64,000 nt of DNA from SAR86 cluster bacterium (GTDB lineage Bacteria; Pseudomonadota; Gammaproteobacteria; Magnimaribacterales; AG-339-G14): contig JAOIHS010000002.1 of the NCBI GenBank assembly GCA_028135785.1, positions 89,386-153,385 on the forward strand, given 5' to 3'. Each line of letters starts with the position of its first letter. The first letter of the stretch is position 1. Made by a program: the position numbers and the translations under genes. The notes beneath the pieces are model-generated. The model did not search any database, was not told where the DNA came from, and worked only from the letters and a program-made list of their open reading frames with translations. This document shows, one piece after another, positions 27,605 through 36,286 of this stretch.

Positions 27605-27638
27605 AATTAAAGTCTAATTATTCTAATACATTTTAGTT

Positions 27639-30194
27639 TTAAAAAGAGTTGGTGAAGTTAATGCCTGCTTCTCTTGGCGGCTGATAAAAACGAAAGATAA
27701 ACCCAGCAGCCGAACCATCATTGTTACTTCTTGCATAAACTTCATCGGTTGCGTTTTTTATATAAAACGAAGCAGACGAACTTTCGTTAAAACTCCACTT
27801 AGCATTAATATCTACTAAGCTATATGAAGGAGTTACTAAGTTTCTTGATGCAGTGAATAAAGGAATCGAAGTTGGAGTGGTTATATTATCCTCAGTAATA
27901 TCGGCTCCATAATATTTCCATGTGACGCTTGAAGATATCATTTCATTGGGACTATAAGTCAAGACGACACCAAACTGTTCTGGAGTTCCAGGAAGCTCTA
28001 CTTCATCAATTTTATATGCGGCATTACCATTAAGAAAATCATATCTAGTTCTCGGAACAGGGTATCTCCCTTCGATGACTGAGCCAAAGACTCTGAGACT
28101 TAAAGTGTCGTTAATAAATGCTGTTGCATCTAATTCGATTCCTTCGATATCAATCTCACCGATATTAGTTTGAGTACAGACAATTGCACCAGTTGCGTCA
28201 ACCTGACAAGAATTATCCTGTCTATTGTTATAAGTTGAAGTAAAAAAAGAAGCGTTAACTCTTAGCAGGCCATCAAGATAATCGCCTTTATGGCCTATTT
28301 CATAAGATTTAATATCTTGAGGTTTTGTAACAGTTATAGGAGGTGAATTATTCACATTTCCGGAAGTATAAGCTTCGGAATAAGATGCAAAGATCATATT
28401 ACCGTTATCAAAAGTGTAGTCAGTTATGAAACGTCCAGAAGTATTACTAAAACTTTGATAAACCTTGCATTCGCCATTTGCGTAAGTTCCTGCTGAACAC
28501 TTAGTTGCTAAACCTCTGCCTGCTGTAGAAGCAACTTTGTTTGAATTTGCCCAAGATCTGATATTAAAAGTTTTATCATCATCAGAACTTCGCATGCCAA
28601 AAGTAATATTCATCTTATCGTTATATTTATAGACCACTTCAGCAAATAAGGCTTGAGATTCATTTACTACATCATATTCATCGTATCTGCTTCCTACAAA
28701 AGAAGCTCCAAAAGGTGCTTGAGCTGCCGCTGCTATAAGAAAGTTTGTGTATGCTGTTGTTGTGGCGCCAGATCCTCCCTCATTTCCAAGTTGAGTGGCT
28801 AAAGCTATAGTTCCAGAAGTCGCCCCTGTTCCGGAAACGGCAATACTCGGGGCTGTTATCGCAGCAGTTGTGCCATTAAGTGCCGCACCTGCATTAGCTA
28901 ATAAAGCTGCAGAGGAACCAGCTAATATGCCTCCCGCAGTTGAAGCTGCAGATGAATATAGAGTACTGACGTCTATCTCAGGATAGAGTTGAACATCAGT
29001 TTGAGAATATCCGGTTTCTTCCGATTCAAAATACCCTAATGTGTAGGTAAATTTGTCAATACTGCCAGTTAATCTTAGTTCTAAAGAATTGCTTTCAGTA
29101 TCTGATATCAGCGGACCCACATTTGCGTATTCTGCGGTTGAAGCTCGATGAATTCCCATATTCCAGGTGCTCTGTAAAACATGTTCAGTACTATCTGCAT
29201 AAATTAGTGTTGCTAACCCATAATCAGTATCAGAGTTTAATTCTATAATCATTCTATCGGCATCTACTTTGTTAACTCCTCTAGACTCATCCGCGTAAGA
29301 AGCAAATGGTGTAGAAGTATTACAAGTATTGAACTGATCATCTGCTATTCCAGCGATGCTATTGACCCAAGGAATAGAAGCCGCAGGTGCGCGATTTTGA
29401 GTATCATAAGAAAAGTCATTACAGTCTGCTAAGTATCCTCGACTATGGTCTTGGTAATTGTGACTGGTAATGGTTAAGTCGGTTTTATCATCAATTTCTG
29501 TATAAATAGAGGCACGGTAAGTAGCAGTATCTTCGTTACCATAATTATTTCCGGTATCTATATTTCTTACAAAACCATCCTGATCATTTTTGACAGCTAC
29601 AAATCTAGCAGCAGTGCTTTCAGTCAATGGCAAATTTAGCATTAGTTTTCTACCTTCTTTCTCTCTAGATCCCAGGGTGATACTAACTTTCCCATCAAAA
29701 CCTTCTAAAGAGGGCTTATTATAAAAAACTTGAAGGGCGCCACCTGTCGAATTTTTCCCAAAAAGTGTTCCTTGAGCTCCTCTTAAAATTTCAACTTGTC
29801 TTACATCAAATAAATCAGAAAGCAGACCAGTATTTCTATGCACATATGCTCCATCTAAATAAATACCAACAGCATTTTCAATATTTATTGAGTATCTCGA
29901 ACTTCCAATACCTCGAATAGAAACCATCGCAGCAGAAGAGTTGCGACCATCTCTTCTGACAAAAAGACTAGGTGAAGTAGCCTCAATTTGAGTAAAGTCT
30001 TGCATAGCATTATCTGCTAAAAATTCACCAGTTACTGCTGAAAGCATAATGGGAACGTCTTGTGAACTCTCTTCTCTTTTTCTTGCTGTTACTGTTACTT
30101 CTTCTAGAACAACTGATTGAGCAAAGCTTATTGGAGTAAATGAAAAAGTTAAGCAAACAGCTAGACTTAAGAAAAAAAGATTAAATTTATACAT
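27639..30194 (-). CDS. TonB-dependent outer-membrane receptor
   Basis: This is a beta-barrel receptor of about 851 aa. I start at ATG 30194, which has a TGGAG ribosome site and gives a clean signal peptide (MYKFNLFFLSLAV...SFA|QS); an upstream ATG at 30242 would place 16 hydrophilic residues before it. The TonB box region is VTVTARKREESSQDVP. The plug domain has SIRGIGSSRYSINI and VEILRGAQGTLFGKNSTGGA. The barrel ends in the aromatic-type Phe (INFTNSF). It resembles the marine TonB receptor class often annotated as FyuA/Fe-transport-like, but the ligand is unknown. An Ala/Gly/Thr-rich insert occupies an extracellular loop. Confidence 0.93.
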   Translation of the reverse strand: MYKFNLFFLSLAVCLTFSFTPISFAQSVVLEEVTVTARKREESSQDVPIMLSAVTGEFLADNAMQDFTQIEATSPSLFVRRDGRNSSAAMVSIRGIGSSRYSINIENAVGIYLDGAYVHRNTGLLSDLFDVRQVEILRGAQGTLFGKNSTGGALQVFYNKPSLEGFDGKVSITLGSREKEGRKLMLNLPLTESTAARFVAVKNDQDGFVRNIDTGNNYGNEDTATYRASIYTEIDDKTDLTITSHNYQDHSRGYLADCNDFSYDTQNRAPAASIPWVNSIAGIADDQFNTCNTSTPFASYADESRGVNKVDADRMIIELNSDTDYGLATLIYADSTEHVLQSTWNMGIHRASTAEYANVGPLISDTESNSLELRLTGSIDKFTYTLGYFESEETGYSQTDVQLYPEIDVSTLYSSAASTAGGILAGSSAALLANAGAALNGTTAAITAPSIAVSGTGATSGTIALATQLGNEGGSGATTTAYTNFLIAAAAQAPFGASFVGSRYDEYDVVNESQALFAEVVYKYNDKMNITFGMRSSDDDKTFNIRSWANSNKVASTAGRGLATKCSAGTYANGECKVYQSFSNTSGRFITDYTFDNGNMIFASYSEAYTSGNVNNSPPITVTKPQDIKSYEIGHKGDYLDGLLRVNASFFTSTYNNRQDNSCQVDATGAIVCTQTNIGEIDIEGIELDATAFINDTLSLRVFGSVIEGRYPVPRTRYDFLNGNAAYKIDEVELPGTPEQFGVVLTYSPNEMISSSVTWKYYGADITEDNITTPTSIPLFTASRNLVTPSYSLVDINAKWSFNESSSASFYIKNATDEVYARSNNDGSAAGFIFRFYQPPREAGINFTNSF

Positions 30195-30263
30195 TGATTT
30201 TTCTCCACAGAAATAATTAAAAATGATGTAAGTATGATACATGACTAATTGTCATCTTCTAAT

Positions 30264-31310
30264 TTAAAAGGATTTTTGATATCCAAATTGAATTTTATAG
30301 TCACTTTTCATTTGAAGACCATTTTTATTTTCATAGATAGGAAATAGAATTTCTAAACCAAATCTATCTCTATGCTCGCCACCTAGTAAATTGAAAAGGG
30401 TGTTAAAACCGAAACCTAAATTCATAGTTCTTCCTCCATAATTCATAGGATTAGCTGACTGTACTGGACCACTAATTTCAATATTTCTTCCAGATATTTT
30501 TCTTTGGTTTATAAAATGTAACCTAGTTGATAATGCCACGTTGTCATTCAAAGATTTCTGAACCCAGGTTGAAATTTCATACTTATTTCCAAAAGACCAT
30601 ACTTTATCGTCGATCACAGTTTTCATTCTAAATTGCGAGCCAAAGATAAAATTTTTAAAACTGAGGCTATTTGTTAATCCAAAAATTAAGCGTGTTGAAT
30701 TATCATTTTGCATGGCATAGGGCATAACCATATTCATGACCGCATTCATTGGCGTAAGTATTTTATGTTTTCTATTATTATCCCCAATCGATTTATCAGC
30801 TCCAATTTCTAAATGCATTCTAGATTTATCACTTTGATTCAGCCTGTAGAGGACTGAAAAAGAAATATTCGATATATCTTCAGTACTAGTTTGAAAACCT
30901 CCTAAAAACTCTCTTCCCATCATGCCTCGAAAGGTCTTTAGATCCATTTCATTTTTCATAAACATAAGCATTCCCATCAAAGTAATATCATTTGAAGGCG
31001 CATACATACCGCCCAGCATAAGCATCTTCATATTCATTTTTTGCGGGACAATACTCAACATGCTAGGAGCACCAGACATTGCAGCGTATGGATTACTTTG
31101 AGTAGTAATTAAAGATTGATCGTTGATGCTGTCACCATGCAACGCATTTCCATTCATTTGCATATTAGAAAATCTAGCAGAAACCATTTTTTCTCCAGAG
31201 CTGTGAAAATGATCAGCCATGACTCCTATTGGCGCATGGCCAATAGCGATATCGTTGGAAGCTATAAAATTACAAAATAAAACCGATATAAAAAAATAAA
31301 AAGTTTTCAT
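30264..31310 (-). CDS. Outer-membrane 'transporter' family protein of metal-associated loci
   Basis: I start at ATG 31310, giving a signal peptide (MKTFYFFISVLFCNFIAS) and a mature protein of about 330 aa; a longer frame upstream lacks signal character. GHAPIGVMADHFHSSGEKM, the Met/His-rich segments (MGMLMFMKNEMDL) and MHLEIGADKSIGDN are typical of proteins annotated simply as 'transporter' near copper/zinc genes in Gammaproteobacteria. It ends in Phe, as outer-membrane barrels do. It is downstream of the MerC-like gene and a ZnuD-like receptor, so a metal role is likely. Confidence 0.68.
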   Translation of the reverse strand: MKTFYFFISVLFCNFIASNDIAIGHAPIGVMADHFHSSGEKMVSARFSNMQMNGNALHGDSINDQSLITTQSNPYAAMSGAPSMLSIVPQKMNMKMLMLGGMYAPSNDITLMGMLMFMKNEMDLKTFRGMMGREFLGGFQTSTEDISNISFSVLYRLNQSDKSRMHLEIGADKSIGDNNRKHKILTPMNAVMNMVMPYAMQNDNSTRLIFGLTNSLSFKNFIFGSQFRMKTVIDDKVWSFGNKYEISTWVQKSLNDNVALSTRLHFINQRKISGRNIEISGPVQSANPMNYGGRTMNLGFGFNTLFNLLGGEHRDRFGLEILFPIYENKNGLQMKSDYKIQFGYQKSF

Positions 31311-31407
31311 GTAAATAAGAAGATTTTGAAAAAAACATTCTATCTTTTTTATAAAATTATTAAAGAAATAGTTGATAGAAATTTGTTCAGATGTTCGAAT
31401 TGGTAGC

Positions 31408-31545
31408 ATGAAATACATTTACATGTTTTTGTCTCTCATTTTGCTCACCATACTCATCAATCATGAGTACACCCAATATAAAAAGTTTAAATATATTGAA
31501 GAAATTCTAGATGTAGATTTAAAAGAAGCGAAAAAACTATATTAA
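31408..31545 (+). CDS. Possible 45-aa single-pass membrane peptide
   Basis: An ATG-initiated frame of 45 codons encodes a hydrophobic helix (MFLSLILLTILI, residues 6-17) followed by a charged amphipathic tail (KKFKYIEEILDVDLKEAKK). It lies in the 231-bp gap between the transporter gene and the MerC-like gene, on the opposite strand. There is no convincing ribosome-binding site, so it could be fortuitous. Confidence 0.28.
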   Translation: MKYIYMFLSLILLTILINHEYTQYKKFKYIEEILDVDLKEAKKLY

Positions 31546-31970
31546 TTTATAGATTTTATATCGTGACATTCACAGTCTATATTTTTACATATTTTATAAT
31601 TTTTATAATGAGAAGTAGCAACAATTAACGATCCAACTAAAGTTAAAGTTTTTTCTCCAAATTCTCCTAAGAAACTTTCACCAAGGACTGCTGCTAACAC
31701 AAGCAATATGAGCCCTGCGGCGCCATTAAGAAAAATAGTATAGTTTTTGTGATTTGAGTGACCTGAAATCAAAGCGAATAAACTTATTGGAACTGCCAAA
31801 ATTAAAATCAATTTGTGAACCATCTCGTTATCAAGCGACAAAGAAATGAAGCCAGATGAAAGAATCAGAAAAGATGGAACAAAAAAACAGTGTGCCACAC
31901 AAATTAGCGATAATGATATCGCTAATTTGTCAGACATAAATTTTACATTCATATGATCATTTAAACTCAT
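31542..31970 (-). CDS. MerC-domain integral membrane protein
   Basis: This MerC-like small membrane protein has four hydrophobic segments. The motif DKLAISLSLICVAHCFFVP contains the metal-binding Cys/His-Cys of the MerC family, and the C-terminal tail has CKNIDCECHD, another metal-like cluster. I use ATG 31970 (142 aa); 31988 would add six residues and ATG 31952 is also possible. It follows the ZnuD-like receptor by about 60 bp. Small MerC-domain proteins near Zn/Cu TonB receptors are plausible inner-membrane metal-uptake partners; mercury resistance is not implied. Confidence 0.82.
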   Translation of the reverse strand: MSLNDHMNVKFMSDKLAISLSLICVAHCFFVPSFLILSSGFISLSLDNEMVHKLILILAVPISLFALISGHSNHKNYTIFLNGAAGLILLVLAAVLGESFLGEFGEKTLTLVGSLIVATSHYKNYKICKNIDCECHDIKSIN

Positions 31971-32003
31971 TAGACGCCAAAGTTTCAACTTATTTGACGT
32001 CTA
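31971..32003. promoter_or_regulatory. Inverted repeat upstream of MerC-like gene
   Basis: TAGACGCCAAA (31971-31981) and TTTGACGTCTA (31993-32003) are complementary at 10 of 11 positions around an 11-bp spacer. It directly abuts the MerC-like ATG and lies 29 bp past the ZnuD-like receptor gene. It could be an operator for a metal regulator or an mRNA hairpin hiding the start codon. Confidence 0.5.
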
Positions 32004-32032
32004 ATTAACTTTAAAAAAATATTACTATTATC

Positions 32033-34048
32033 TTAAAGTTGAATGGCTAGTTTTAAGCCTAAGTTTTTACCTGGTAAAGGTAATTCATTTTTAACAATAG
32101 AAGAATGATTTCTTGCGATTTCATTTAGCAGATTGTCAGCAAAAAATACTACCTTAAAGTTTTCGATACCTTCAACTGCAAAAGTTTGACTAATACTAAA
32201 ATCAAGCATTTCATAGCCAGCTGTAGCAGTCTCACCCGCACCTAAATCATTTTGAGGCTTAACATTGGTTAAACCTAAATCAATTGATAAGTTGTCTTCT
32301 TCATAAGAAAGCGAATAAAGAACTCTAGCAGGCAAAACTCGAAGAACATTTTCACCATTAGCAAAAGTACCTTCTACTTGGTCTCTTCCAATTGAAAGGT
32401 CTAAGCTTCCGTTATAGAAATCCATTTGAGTGCCAAATTGAATCTCATAGCCTGAAAACTCAGCATCTTTTTGGAGGTAGTTAGCAACTACAGTTCCACT
32501 GATTGTCTCGGAAGAATCTTTGAGATAGATGTAGTTATCAATATCATTTTGATAAAAATTTATTGATCCATAAAAATTATCATTATCAAAGTTTAAAGAA
32601 AGATCGATATTTTGAGTTTCTTCAGATTTAAGATTGGGGTTTCCTTTTTCGAATCTGTTTATGGCAGCATGTTTTCCATTCATAAACATTTCCACTGACG
32701 AAGGGGCTCTTTCTACTGAACCAAAACTAAGGTTTAAATCTGCTATCGCACTAAGCTCGTAACACAAACCCAGAACGTAACTGGTAAGATCTATATCTTT
32801 GTCATAAGCAGTAGAGCTAATTAAACTTTTTCTATTTACTTCATCTCTTCTGACTCCAAAATCCAAGTGAATTGAAGAAAATTGTTTAGCTAAGTAATAC
32901 CCAATACTCGTTTCCTCGCTTTGAACAGGCTTCATAAAAGCTTCATCACCAAGAATAGCAGTATCTTCATCCATAGATCGCATTACAATTTTTTGCGTTA
33001 GGGAATTATCTGAAGTTATGTCTAATATTGCTCCATATTCTTTAGCATCGTTTGTAAAAGTTGTTTCTTCTCCATCTTCATCTCCACCTATATGACCTTC
33101 AATAAGAGAGTAATCAGAATCGCTGTAAAAATAATCTATTTTATTTAATAGATCACCTGAAACTAAATAAGAACCTTTAAGACTAGAAGTATCTGAGTCA
33201 GTAGAAGAAAAAATTCTTTCATCTTCTTCAGGAGGAGAGCCGGGGGCAGGGTCTTCATGCACACCGTGAAAAGGAATTCCATAGAGATTTTCTATATTTT
33301 TAAAAGATAAACCAATGTAGCCCCAATCTTCCACTACTGAAAAGCCAGCTTTATACGCAGACGATTTTGAATCGGAATTAGACATATGATCTTTCTCTTC
33401 TTCGTCATGACCTTCTTCGTGAATAACTGCTTCAGCTGGTATTTCAAAATTATTAAAGTTTGAATGAGCGTATGAAAGACTCAAATTAACACCTTGAAGA
33501 TTATCGCTAAAGTTAATGTTATGAACTTTCCCATCGTTGACCGAATTATGCTCAACGCCAAGATTGATGATTTGTTCAGAAAAATCTTTTGCAGTGATTG
33601 AATTATCAACAACGTTGACAATTCCTCCAAGAGAACCATTAGAGTAAAGCAAAGACATTGGACCTCGCACAATTTCTATTTGTTGAACATTACTCAATTC
33701 AACGTCATTTTGATGGTCCGAACCAATTCCAGAAACATCACGTATTACCAAGCCATTTTCTAGAACCTTAACTCTAGGACCTGAAAGGCCTCTGATGACT
33801 GGTTGTCCAACAGCGGAACCATAATCAGAAGAAGCGACTCCTAAAAGGTTATCTAGAGATTCACCCAAACTTAAAGTTCCTGTTCTAGAAAGATCTTCTC
33901 CAGTGATTACATGAATTGGATTTTCGATTTGATTTTCTGTTAAGCCTAATATCGATGAATTTACAGTTACGTATTCAATGTCATCTGCAAAGGCTAGATT
34001 TGTTATAAAGATGCTCAGAATACTGAGCAAAAATGCTGATTTTTTCAT
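32033..34048 (-). CDS. ZnuD-like TonB-dependent receptor
   Basis: This is a TonB-dependent receptor of 671 aa with a signal peptide (residues 1-21, SIFITNLAFA|DD). Its plug has VIRGLSGPRVKVLENGLVIRD and VEIVRGPMSLLYSNGSLGGIVNVVD, and its barrel ends in Leu. Its His/Glu/Asp-rich loops, HEEGHDEEEKDHM (near 210) and GGDEDGEE, are like zinc-binding loops of ZnuD receptors. Zinc (or another divalent metal) is therefore the most likely ligand, inferred from composition and from the neighbouring MerC-like and small exported proteins. It would be energised by the TonB operon at 5574-10789. Confidence 0.88.
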   Translation of the reverse strand: MKKSAFLLSILSIFITNLAFADDIEYVTVNSSILGLTENQIENPIHVITGEDLSRTGTLSLGESLDNLLGVASSDYGSAVGQPVIRGLSGPRVKVLENGLVIRDVSGIGSDHQNDVELSNVQQIEIVRGPMSLLYSNGSLGGIVNVVDNSITAKDFSEQIINLGVEHNSVNDGKVHNINFSDNLQGVNLSLSYAHSNFNNFEIPAEAVIHEEGHDEEEKDHMSNSDSKSSAYKAGFSVVEDWGYIGLSFKNIENLYGIPFHGVHEDPAPGSPPEEDERIFSSTDSDTSSLKGSYLVSGDLLNKIDYFYSDSDYSLIEGHIGGDEDGEETTFTNDAKEYGAILDITSDNSLTQKIVMRSMDEDTAILGDEAFMKPVQSEETSIGYYLAKQFSSIHLDFGVRRDEVNRKSLISSTAYDKDIDLTSYVLGLCYELSAIADLNLSFGSVERAPSSVEMFMNGKHAAINRFEKGNPNLKSEETQNIDLSLNFDNDNFYGSINFYQNDIDNYIYLKDSSETISGTVVANYLQKDAEFSGYEIQFGTQMDFYNGSLDLSIGRDQVEGTFANGENVLRVLPARVLYSLSYEEDNLSIDLGLTNVKPQNDLGAGETATAGYEMLDFSISQTFAVEGIENFKVVFFADNLLNEIARNHSSIVKNELPLPGKNLGLKLAIQL

Positions 34049-34092
34049 AATACCTCCTATGAAAAATTAAAATTTAAATTAAAACGAGAAAT

Positions 34093-34365
34093 TTAAATTT
34101 TTGGAGGCGCTCTAGATTGAAAGTTTTTTTGATCTTGAGGGAGAACAATTATTTTTTTTTCAAAAACAAAAACATTGCTTACATAAAAATTTTCATCAAG
34201 AGAACATGCTGAAAGGAGATTAGTAAGTTCATTATTATAGAATTGACATGCTATTTCAGAAGATTCTTCTGAAAAATGATCATGAACTATAGGATCTAAA
34301 GATGCTGTTGCAACTAGTAAAAGACCAGATAATAATAAAAAGTTTGTATTGGAAAAAATTTTCAA
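34093..34365 (-). CDS. Small exported protein upstream of ZnuD-like receptor
   Basis: This is a 90-aa protein with an N-terminal hydrophobic segment (NTNFLLLSGLLLVATASL), HDHF after the signal, two Cys and a C-terminal SRAPPKI tail. Small proteins ending in RAPP-like sequences (DUF2946-type) often precede copper/zinc TonB receptors; that resemblance is by eye only. It is 44 bp upstream of the receptor and in the same direction, so it likely leads the metal operon (90-aa protein, receptor, MerC-like, transporter). No clear Zur box was found upstream. Confidence 0.55.
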   Translation of the reverse strand: MKIFSNTNFLLLSGLLLVATASLDPIVHDHFSEESSEIACQFYNNELTNLLSACSLDENFYVSNVFVFEKKIIVLPQDQKNFQSRAPPKI

Positions 34366-34422
34366 GTGATTATAGTAATGTAATTTTACAAAAAATAAAG
34401 TTTTAATGATTTAAAAAAATAA

Positions 34423-35388
34423 TTATTTTTCTTCACTAAATTTATCCGTTGTTTCAATAAGCATTTTCGTTATTTCTTTCTCGAAAGCAGAATGTCCAGA
34501 AAAAGGAGCAATTCTTAGTTCCGCCTCAGGCCATTTAGAGTAGAGTTCGTAGGCAGTTGTTGGAGGACAAACAACATCATATCTTCCTTGAATAATTACA
34601 GCAGGGATATGTCTAATCAAATCTATATTGTCTAAAAGTTGATTTTCATAATCTAAAAATCCTTTATTTACAAAATAGTGATTTTCAATAAGAGCAAAGG
34701 CTAAGGCAAACTCTGCATTCACAGAATCTTTTATTGCATTAGGATTGTGATTGATAAAACTTGCTGATGCTTCCCATTTAGACCAAGCTTGCGCAGCAGA
34801 TAATTTTTTTTCTTTATCTTCGCCATTGAAGATTTTCCTATAAGCATTTATTAAATCCAATCTTTGATCTTCTGGTATTTGGCTAATGAATCCCTGCCAT
34901 GCTTCAGGATATATTTCACTTGCTCCATATTGGTAAAACCAACTAAGTTCTTTGTCTCTAAGCATAAAGATACCTCTTAAAACAAGTTCCGTAACTCGTT
35001 CTGGATGACTTTGAGCATATGCAAGCGCAAGGGTACTTCCCCAAGAGCCACCAAATACAAGCCAATTATCTATCTCTAATTTTTTCCTAATAGATTCAAT
35101 ATCCTCAACAAGATGCCAAGTAGTATTTTCCTCGAGGCATGTATGAGGTTTGCTCTTACCACAACCCCTTTGGTCGAAAAGAATTATTCTATATTTTTTT
35201 GGGTTGAAAAATCTTCTCGAAAGTTTTCCTGCGCCACCACCAGGACCTCCATGTAGAAAAATAGCTGGCTTGCCTTTTGGATTACCACACTGCTCAAAAT
35301 AAATTTCATGAATTCCTTCTTTGATATAGCCCGAGTCATAAGGTTCTATGGATGGGTATAATTTTTTTTCTTTATTAAAAAACTTCAT
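34423..35388 (-). CDS. pip: Proline iminopeptidase (alpha/beta hydrolase, S33 family)
   Basis: It removes N-terminal proline from peptides. HGGPGGGAGKLSRRFFNP, DQRGCGKSKPH and the nucleophile elbow GGSWGS (Ser115) followed by LALAYAQSHPERV are diagnostic. The Asp in IIQGRYDVVCPP and His in FSGHSAFE complete the triad. Length is 321 aa. It lies just outside the left end of the tRNA-Phe island, reading away from it. Confidence 0.93.
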   Translation of the reverse strand: MKFFNKEKKLYPSIEPYDSGYIKEGIHEIYFEQCGNPKGKPAIFLHGGPGGGAGKLSRRFFNPKKYRIILFDQRGCGKSKPHTCLEENTTWHLVEDIESIRKKLEIDNWLVFGGSWGSTLALAYAQSHPERVTELVLRGIFMLRDKELSWFYQYGASEIYPEAWQGFISQIPEDQRLDLINAYRKIFNGEDKEKKLSAAQAWSKWEASASFINHNPNAIKDSVNAEFALAFALIENHYFVNKGFLDYENQLLDNIDLIRHIPAVIIQGRYDVVCPPTTAYELYSKWPEAELRIAPFSGHSAFEKEITKMLIETTDKFSEEK

Positions 35389-35447
35389 AGTATTATTTTA
35401 CTTTAAGTTTTCGGCTTAGACTTTAAAAGAAATTTCGAGTTAAAGTT

Positions 35448-35491
35448 GTGCCCAGAGGTGGAATCGAACCACCGACACAAGGATTTTCAGT
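35448..35491. repeat. Left direct repeat (att-like copy of tRNA-Phe 3' half)
   Basis: A 44-bp perfect copy of 38397-38440, starting GTGCCCAGAGGTGG and ending in TTTTCAGT. It corresponds to the tRNA-Phe sequence from the anticodon stem to the discriminator region. The flanking base breaks the CCA end and the 5' half is absent, so it is not a functional tRNA. It is interpreted as the distal attachment site of an integrated element. Confidence 0.93.
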
Positions 35492-35566
35492 TCTAGTCTC
35501 TTATTGATATAAGCTTTTCGAAATAATAATATTAGGTAATGAGAATTAATTTTAAGGTCTTTAAAT

Positions 35567-36286
35567 ATGCCAAAGAAGATTAAGGGTATAAATGTCTCAG
35601 TCTATTCAAAGAAGATTGAATCGCTCAAAAAAAACTTCAGCATTCTTAGTGTTGACGCAAATAAAATATTAAATAAATACGAAAATATATCTTTTGAAGA
35701 CACATATTTATCAAAAAAAGAATCTTTTATTTCATTAATGAGATTAAACCCAAGCATGGCACTTATAAGGTATCTTGACTCAAAGACAGACCTTTGGCAC
35801 TTCAAAGATAAAAGAACAAACATTGAATATGCAATTGATTTAGTATTAGGTTGGTTAAGTGAAGATATAATTATTTCTCATCTAAGAGAAAAAAGCATTA
35901 AATGTGATTTAAATGGCAGAGATAAGTATAGAGAGTTTCTAAGTCCAAAATATATCTCTGCACAACCTGACATAAAGATAAAAATTAATGAACGATATAG
36001 AACACTTGAAATTGCGAATGATTGGAATGACTACTGGATTAGGTCAGATATGCTGGATCTAAGAGATAACAAGTTTCTAAAACTAAGAAATGAAAAATCA
36101 TTATTTCTTGGAATTGCGCCACTATCCTCAAAGGGAATCTTCTTAGATTTCTCTGAAAAATTAGATTTTATTAAGAGATTTAATCCCGCATACGGTAAGA
36201 GCGCTTATACTTTAAAAAAAATTCGAAATAGAATGAATAATATTGATATATCGATACAAGAATTGTTATCAGTAAAATATGAATGA
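35567..36286 (+). CDS. Candidate restriction endonuclease subunit of the island
   Basis: I do not recognise a named family. The protein (239 aa) is lysine-rich and mostly alpha/beta. A possible PD-(D/E)xK-type core is seen as Pro134-Asp135 and, after a beta strand, Glu148-Ile-Ala150-Asn in RTLEIANDW; the last position is not the usual Lys, so this is tentative. Upstream EYAIDLVLGWLSEDII could supply a further acidic residue. It overlaps the HNH gene by 8 bp and lies with a C5-methyltransferase, which is why a restriction role is inferred. Confidence 0.55.
   Translation: MPKKIKGINVSVYSKKIESLKKNFSILSVDANKILNKYENISFEDTYLSKKESFISLMRLNPSMALIRYLDSKTDLWHFKDKRTNIEYAIDLVLGWLSEDIIISHLREKSIKCDLNGRDKYREFLSPKYISAQPDIKIKINERYRTLEIANDWNDYWIRSDMLDLRDNKFLKLRNEKSLFLGIAPLSSKGIFLDFSEKLDFIKRFNPAYGKSAYTLKKIRNRMNNIDISIQELLSVKYE

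Noticed and set aside
31542-31988. Mercury-resistance operon
   Set aside because: The MerC-like protein has no merR, merT, merP or merA nearby; its neighbours are a ZnuD-like receptor and a transporter, so a different metal role is more likely.
34366-34422. Zur or Fur box upstream of the metal operon
   Set aside because: GATTATAGTAATGTAAT has a loose resemblance to a Zur dyad but too few matching positions to call.
35448-35491. Second tRNA-Phe gene
   Set aside because: Only the 3' half (anticodon stem to discriminator) is present; the D arm and 5' acceptor strand are replaced by unrelated sequence and the CCA is broken. It is an att-like repeat.
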